41,183 nucleotides of DNA from positions 1-41,183 of the forward strand of contig JAQMWT010000107.1 in NCBI GenBank assembly GCA_029834535.1, written 5' to 3'. The notes beneath the pieces are model-generated. The model searched no databases, had not been told where the DNA came from, and was given only the letters and a program-made list of their open reading frames with translations. Source of the stretch: Chrysophaeum taylorii (taxonomy: Eukaryota > Sar > Pelagophyceae > Pelagomonadales > Pelagomonadaceae). Made by a program: the position numbers and the translations under genes. Positions 38,100-41,183 of the stretch are shown here, piece by piece (the first letter of the stretch is position 1; the number at the start of each line of letters is the position of its first letter).

Positions 38100-40110
38100 T
38101 GTGGACTGGAATGGGGCGTTACACTAGCGATAAGGAGTGACGTAGGGATACTGATACGTGGTGCAGGGGTAGTGTCATAGCTTACACAGGTGCTGGAAAA
38201 AAAGAAAAGGGAAAAAGGGTGAAGTAGCAAATACAGGTGCTGGAAAAAAGAAAGAAAAAGGAAGGAGGTAAGTGAGACATGCACAGAGGAGAAGCTGGAA
38301 GGAGGACGTCAGGAAAGGCATTGTGGCAGAAAGAGACGAGATGGCAGGCGAAGTCCGAGGTGAGGTAACGAGCACGAAGCCGGAGGAAGAGGAACTTCCA
38401 TCTACGGAGCCACATACGCATAAGGTTGGCAAGGCGGCGCAGAGATTGAGATCGCAGACGTGGTTATCAAGTAAGCGATGCTGAGAAAAACTTTCAGTAA
38501 TATGGCGGTGTGGTATATGGCACATTGAGAACTGACTTGGGTGACGGTGGTGCTGTTATCGACACGGCAGGACCGACGTGAGAGATAAGCTTTTAAGTTT
38601 GGCTCAGGGAAATGGCGCAGTAGCGGCGTAAGAAGCAGTGAGCAATTCAGCTTCAAAAGAGGAGCGGGCTATGTTTAGCTCGAGCGGTATCAGAGTTACT
38701 CGCAAGAGCCAGCAAGGAGAAAACAAATCCAGCGGCGAGTAGCGGTCATCAGGGTCGTCGGTCCAGCTGGAATCGGAATAACCAGTTGACGAAGGTAGAA
38801 TCGCGACCAAGAACAAGGGCTAGTCTTCCTTACATTGGGTTCTACCGGATTGATCATTAAAAGGCGCACACGGATTGGCAGTCCAGCCGACCATCAGGGC
38901 GAGAACATAAAGAAAACAAGAACATGATGAAACGAAAAGGACAAACGCTATCAGGCGTGACCAGAGAGCCAGGTGCAGGAAAAGCAGCCGCAGAAAGAGG
39001 AAGAACGCAGAGAGTCAAAGTGCAGGTTGTTACTGGCTACATGATGGAGACTAACGTAACAGTGGAGGTCAACTTTCTTATCAGTGGACAGGAAACGAAA
39101 GAACAGTATCAATAAATAGGGACAAAATTTTCAAAGATTAATCTTTGACTCAAAGAGCAAGGAACAGGATGTAGAGCTAACACAGAACTAACGAGCTTGT
39201 AACGGCACGTCACCAGATCCGCGGACGAAGCCTTAATATTGACAAGCGTTCAAAGCAATAAAGCCTGTTTGACTATTACAATACGCTTGTTTGCAAAACA
39301 GCTGAGCGACGATGGAACGAAAACCATCGGTGGGTTGGCGAGGAGCTCGCATTCCTGGTGGCAAGACCTGGATGTCTTCGTCAATGGAGCTTGATAAAAG
39401 CGGAGCCAACATCCAACTTATGCAAATCATAATTTCAGCAACGCCAGACGCGGGCTTCATAAAGCAAGAACATGCATCTTTAGGGACAATGACGTAATGT
39501 CGTAGCGTCCGCCGTGAACCTGGGATAACCAGATGACAACGACAAGCATTCTACGTTTCTGAACGACCAGATTCAGCTCGTGCGATGGACCCACTTCAAA
39601 GACAAATTCAAACCAGGAAAAGTAGAAGGAACGCGAACATTTCGCGCTCCCAGCAACCGGCCCAGTCCAAACGCCTGGCGGCTTGTAACCAGACGTACAG
39701 GATTGGAGAGAGGGGAGGAAGGCAGAACTATTCAACAAGCTTAAAATGAGTAACAACAGGAACAAACAAAGAATGATTAAGAATCGACAGTGCGTGGTAA
39801 AACGCCAGTATTGTGGGACTGGAGCTGTTCTCCAGTAGTTTCTGAATAATCATACTTTGTCGACTTTGCGCGGTCGGCTCCGTTTGGCTCGACTTTGTTT
39901 TGCATGCTTTATTATTGTCAGCTCTGATTGACTCTACTTTGTGTACAGGGCTGTTATTTCTCTTTTGGTTCTCAGAATTCAGGCCTCTGGCGAGACAATT
40001 GGGTTCGTGATGGTAGTCAGTCCCAAGTAAGTAACTTTTAATCTCATCAAACACGGGGACAAGGGGGCAACAGCGGGAAAAACAAGGCGATAATCAGACA
40101 ACAGCAGGAG
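38100..40110 (-). mobile_element. Copia relic, same family as 23800-29023
   Basis: LTR-like 38100-38186 (GGACTGGAATGGGGCGTTA...GTGTCATAGCTTACA). Next come the tandem purine units, RNase H pieces (VDNSTTVTQVSSQC at about 38550 and a SFEAELL match near 38660), an RT piece near 39340 (SIDEDIQVLPPGM..PRQPTDG) and the linker around 39860-40080 (CGACTTTGCGCGGTCGGCTC). Many 1-20 bp deletions relative to the intact copy. No recognisable gag, and no second LTR in the window. Confidence 0.8.
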
Positions 40111-41183
40111 CTCGGTGACAAGGGGCACTGTCGAACATGAGCGACGTTCCGAAAAGTCAAAAATTGTGCATTGAAGTTCCTTCGGTGGTTGACATTGCGA
40201 AATCTGATAGCAAAGCATCTAATAAAATCGAGGTCGGAACAATAGCGACGAAGGATGCCTAGAAGCTGGTGCGACAGTTACTACCGAGGATCATGGGGTA
40301 AAGATAGCGGAACCGCGGCTAGGCGAAGCGATGGCGGTGTTTATCAGTACGTCTTTATTTAAGGCACGCGACCTTTAGGCTAAATGTCGCATGGCATGCA
40401 AACGACTGGAATGACGATGGTCGGAGTCGACAGAAGCAAAAAGCGCAAACGCAGCTGGAACGTTCTGAAGCGTCGTGTTCTGGATTGTTGTGGTGCTAGC
40501 TGAGAGCCATATCGACGACCATCACGTAGAGTAAGAACCGAGCTGCTGGATGCCAGCCTGCTGTCGCGCATATTGAAGTGGCCCGTTTTCGCATTCGCAA
40601 GGGCTGAGGAACCATATACAGAACCTTTGTTAGAGGTAACGGCGAAGCTTCGCTCGTCATATCAAATAGACGATGAGAACAAAACGACTACTGGCAAAGC
40701 GGTAAGCAGCACGTAGAACGTTGCATATGTGACATTTTACGGAACATTGCATAGCGGAATACTGACCAGGTGCGATAGCAAACCGATTCTCAGGTCAGAA
40801 AAAGCGGCGAAAAGGCGAGAGTCACGCAGAAGGAGAATCACACAACAAGCAGCTCAGCATCCAGGATCCAGATGAGGCGCTCGTTGCACAGGAAGCTCGA
40901 TGCACTTTGCGAAAATCAATGCTTAGTTGTGGCAAATAAATGTTTGTAACGTAGACGCTGTTTCCAAAACCGACAAGCACAACGGTGAGTGGATCAACAG
41001 ACTAGGTGAAAAATACAACGGAGTGAGTGGGCAGCAACCCTAGGCTGAACGAGGAGGGGAGCAATCTACGAGGTGAAAAGACAACGAGGAGGGGAGCAAC
41101 AAGGTAGAAAAATTCAGCTGAGAAGGCTGTGAGGAAGCATACGAGGGGAAAATACAGAACAACTGGCAACAGAAAAAGCGGAA
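40111..41183. other. Unassigned right end
   Basis: No supported gene. AACGAGGAGGGGAGCAA is directly repeated at 41048-41064 and 41083-41099. It may be further decayed copia sequence, but I cannot align it by eye. Confidence 0.35.

Overview
The window looks like nuclear DNA of a transposon-rich eukaryote, most plausibly an alga or other protist. The evidence is two classes of LTR retrotransposon, Helitron ends, tailed retroposons with target-site duplications, and relics of eukaryotic-type transposase genes. There are no operons or ribosome-binding sites. I cannot name the species. No reading frame can be called an intact host gene, and almost every coding stretch carries stops or frameshifts.

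Layout. 1-1274: a cut LTR on the minus strand, then a decayed gene ending in a 12-Asp run. 1275-11921: element A, a full-length Ty3/gypsy-type retrotransposon, read as gag, zinc/RS nucleocapsid, protease-like domain, C5-cytosine DNA methyltransferase, RT, RNase H, integrase, C-terminal tail. The methyltransferase inside pol is the main discovery candidate. 12039-18678: a possible Helitron terminus, a coiled-coil ORF, a TTAG-tailed retroposon, and a transposase-like gene (X) split by element D. D is a 2.4-kb gag-only LTR element with TA...TA ends and a 5-bp TSD (CGGAC). 19353-23780: a second gypsy LTR plus leader, a dispersed repeat, several small unrecognised ORFs, a perfect 33-bp-arm hairpin and a second transposase relic. 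23800-29023: a Ty1/copia element on the minus strand with 96-bp LTRs and a perfect 5-bp TSD (GAAAC).

29085-38060: two Helitron helicase 3' ends point outward from each other as long inverted arms. Between them lie a second tailed retroposon with a perfect 13-bp TSD, a gypsy integrase plus 3' LTR fragment (copy C), a zinc-rich pseudogene and a GC-rich tandem repeat. 38100 to about 40110: an indel-riddled relic of the same copia family. The last kilobase is unassigned.

How the parts relate. Five LTRs (1-152, 1275, 11585, 19353, 32220) belong to one gypsy family, and copy C confirms the reading frame of element A's integrase. Element A is dead as it stands: several frameshifts and stops, and the RT YxDD box has lost its first Asp. 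The methyltransferase frame is nevertheless uninterrupted through all its recognisable motifs. Nesting gives relative ages: D is younger than gene X, and the copia insertion is young because its LTRs differ at about two positions.
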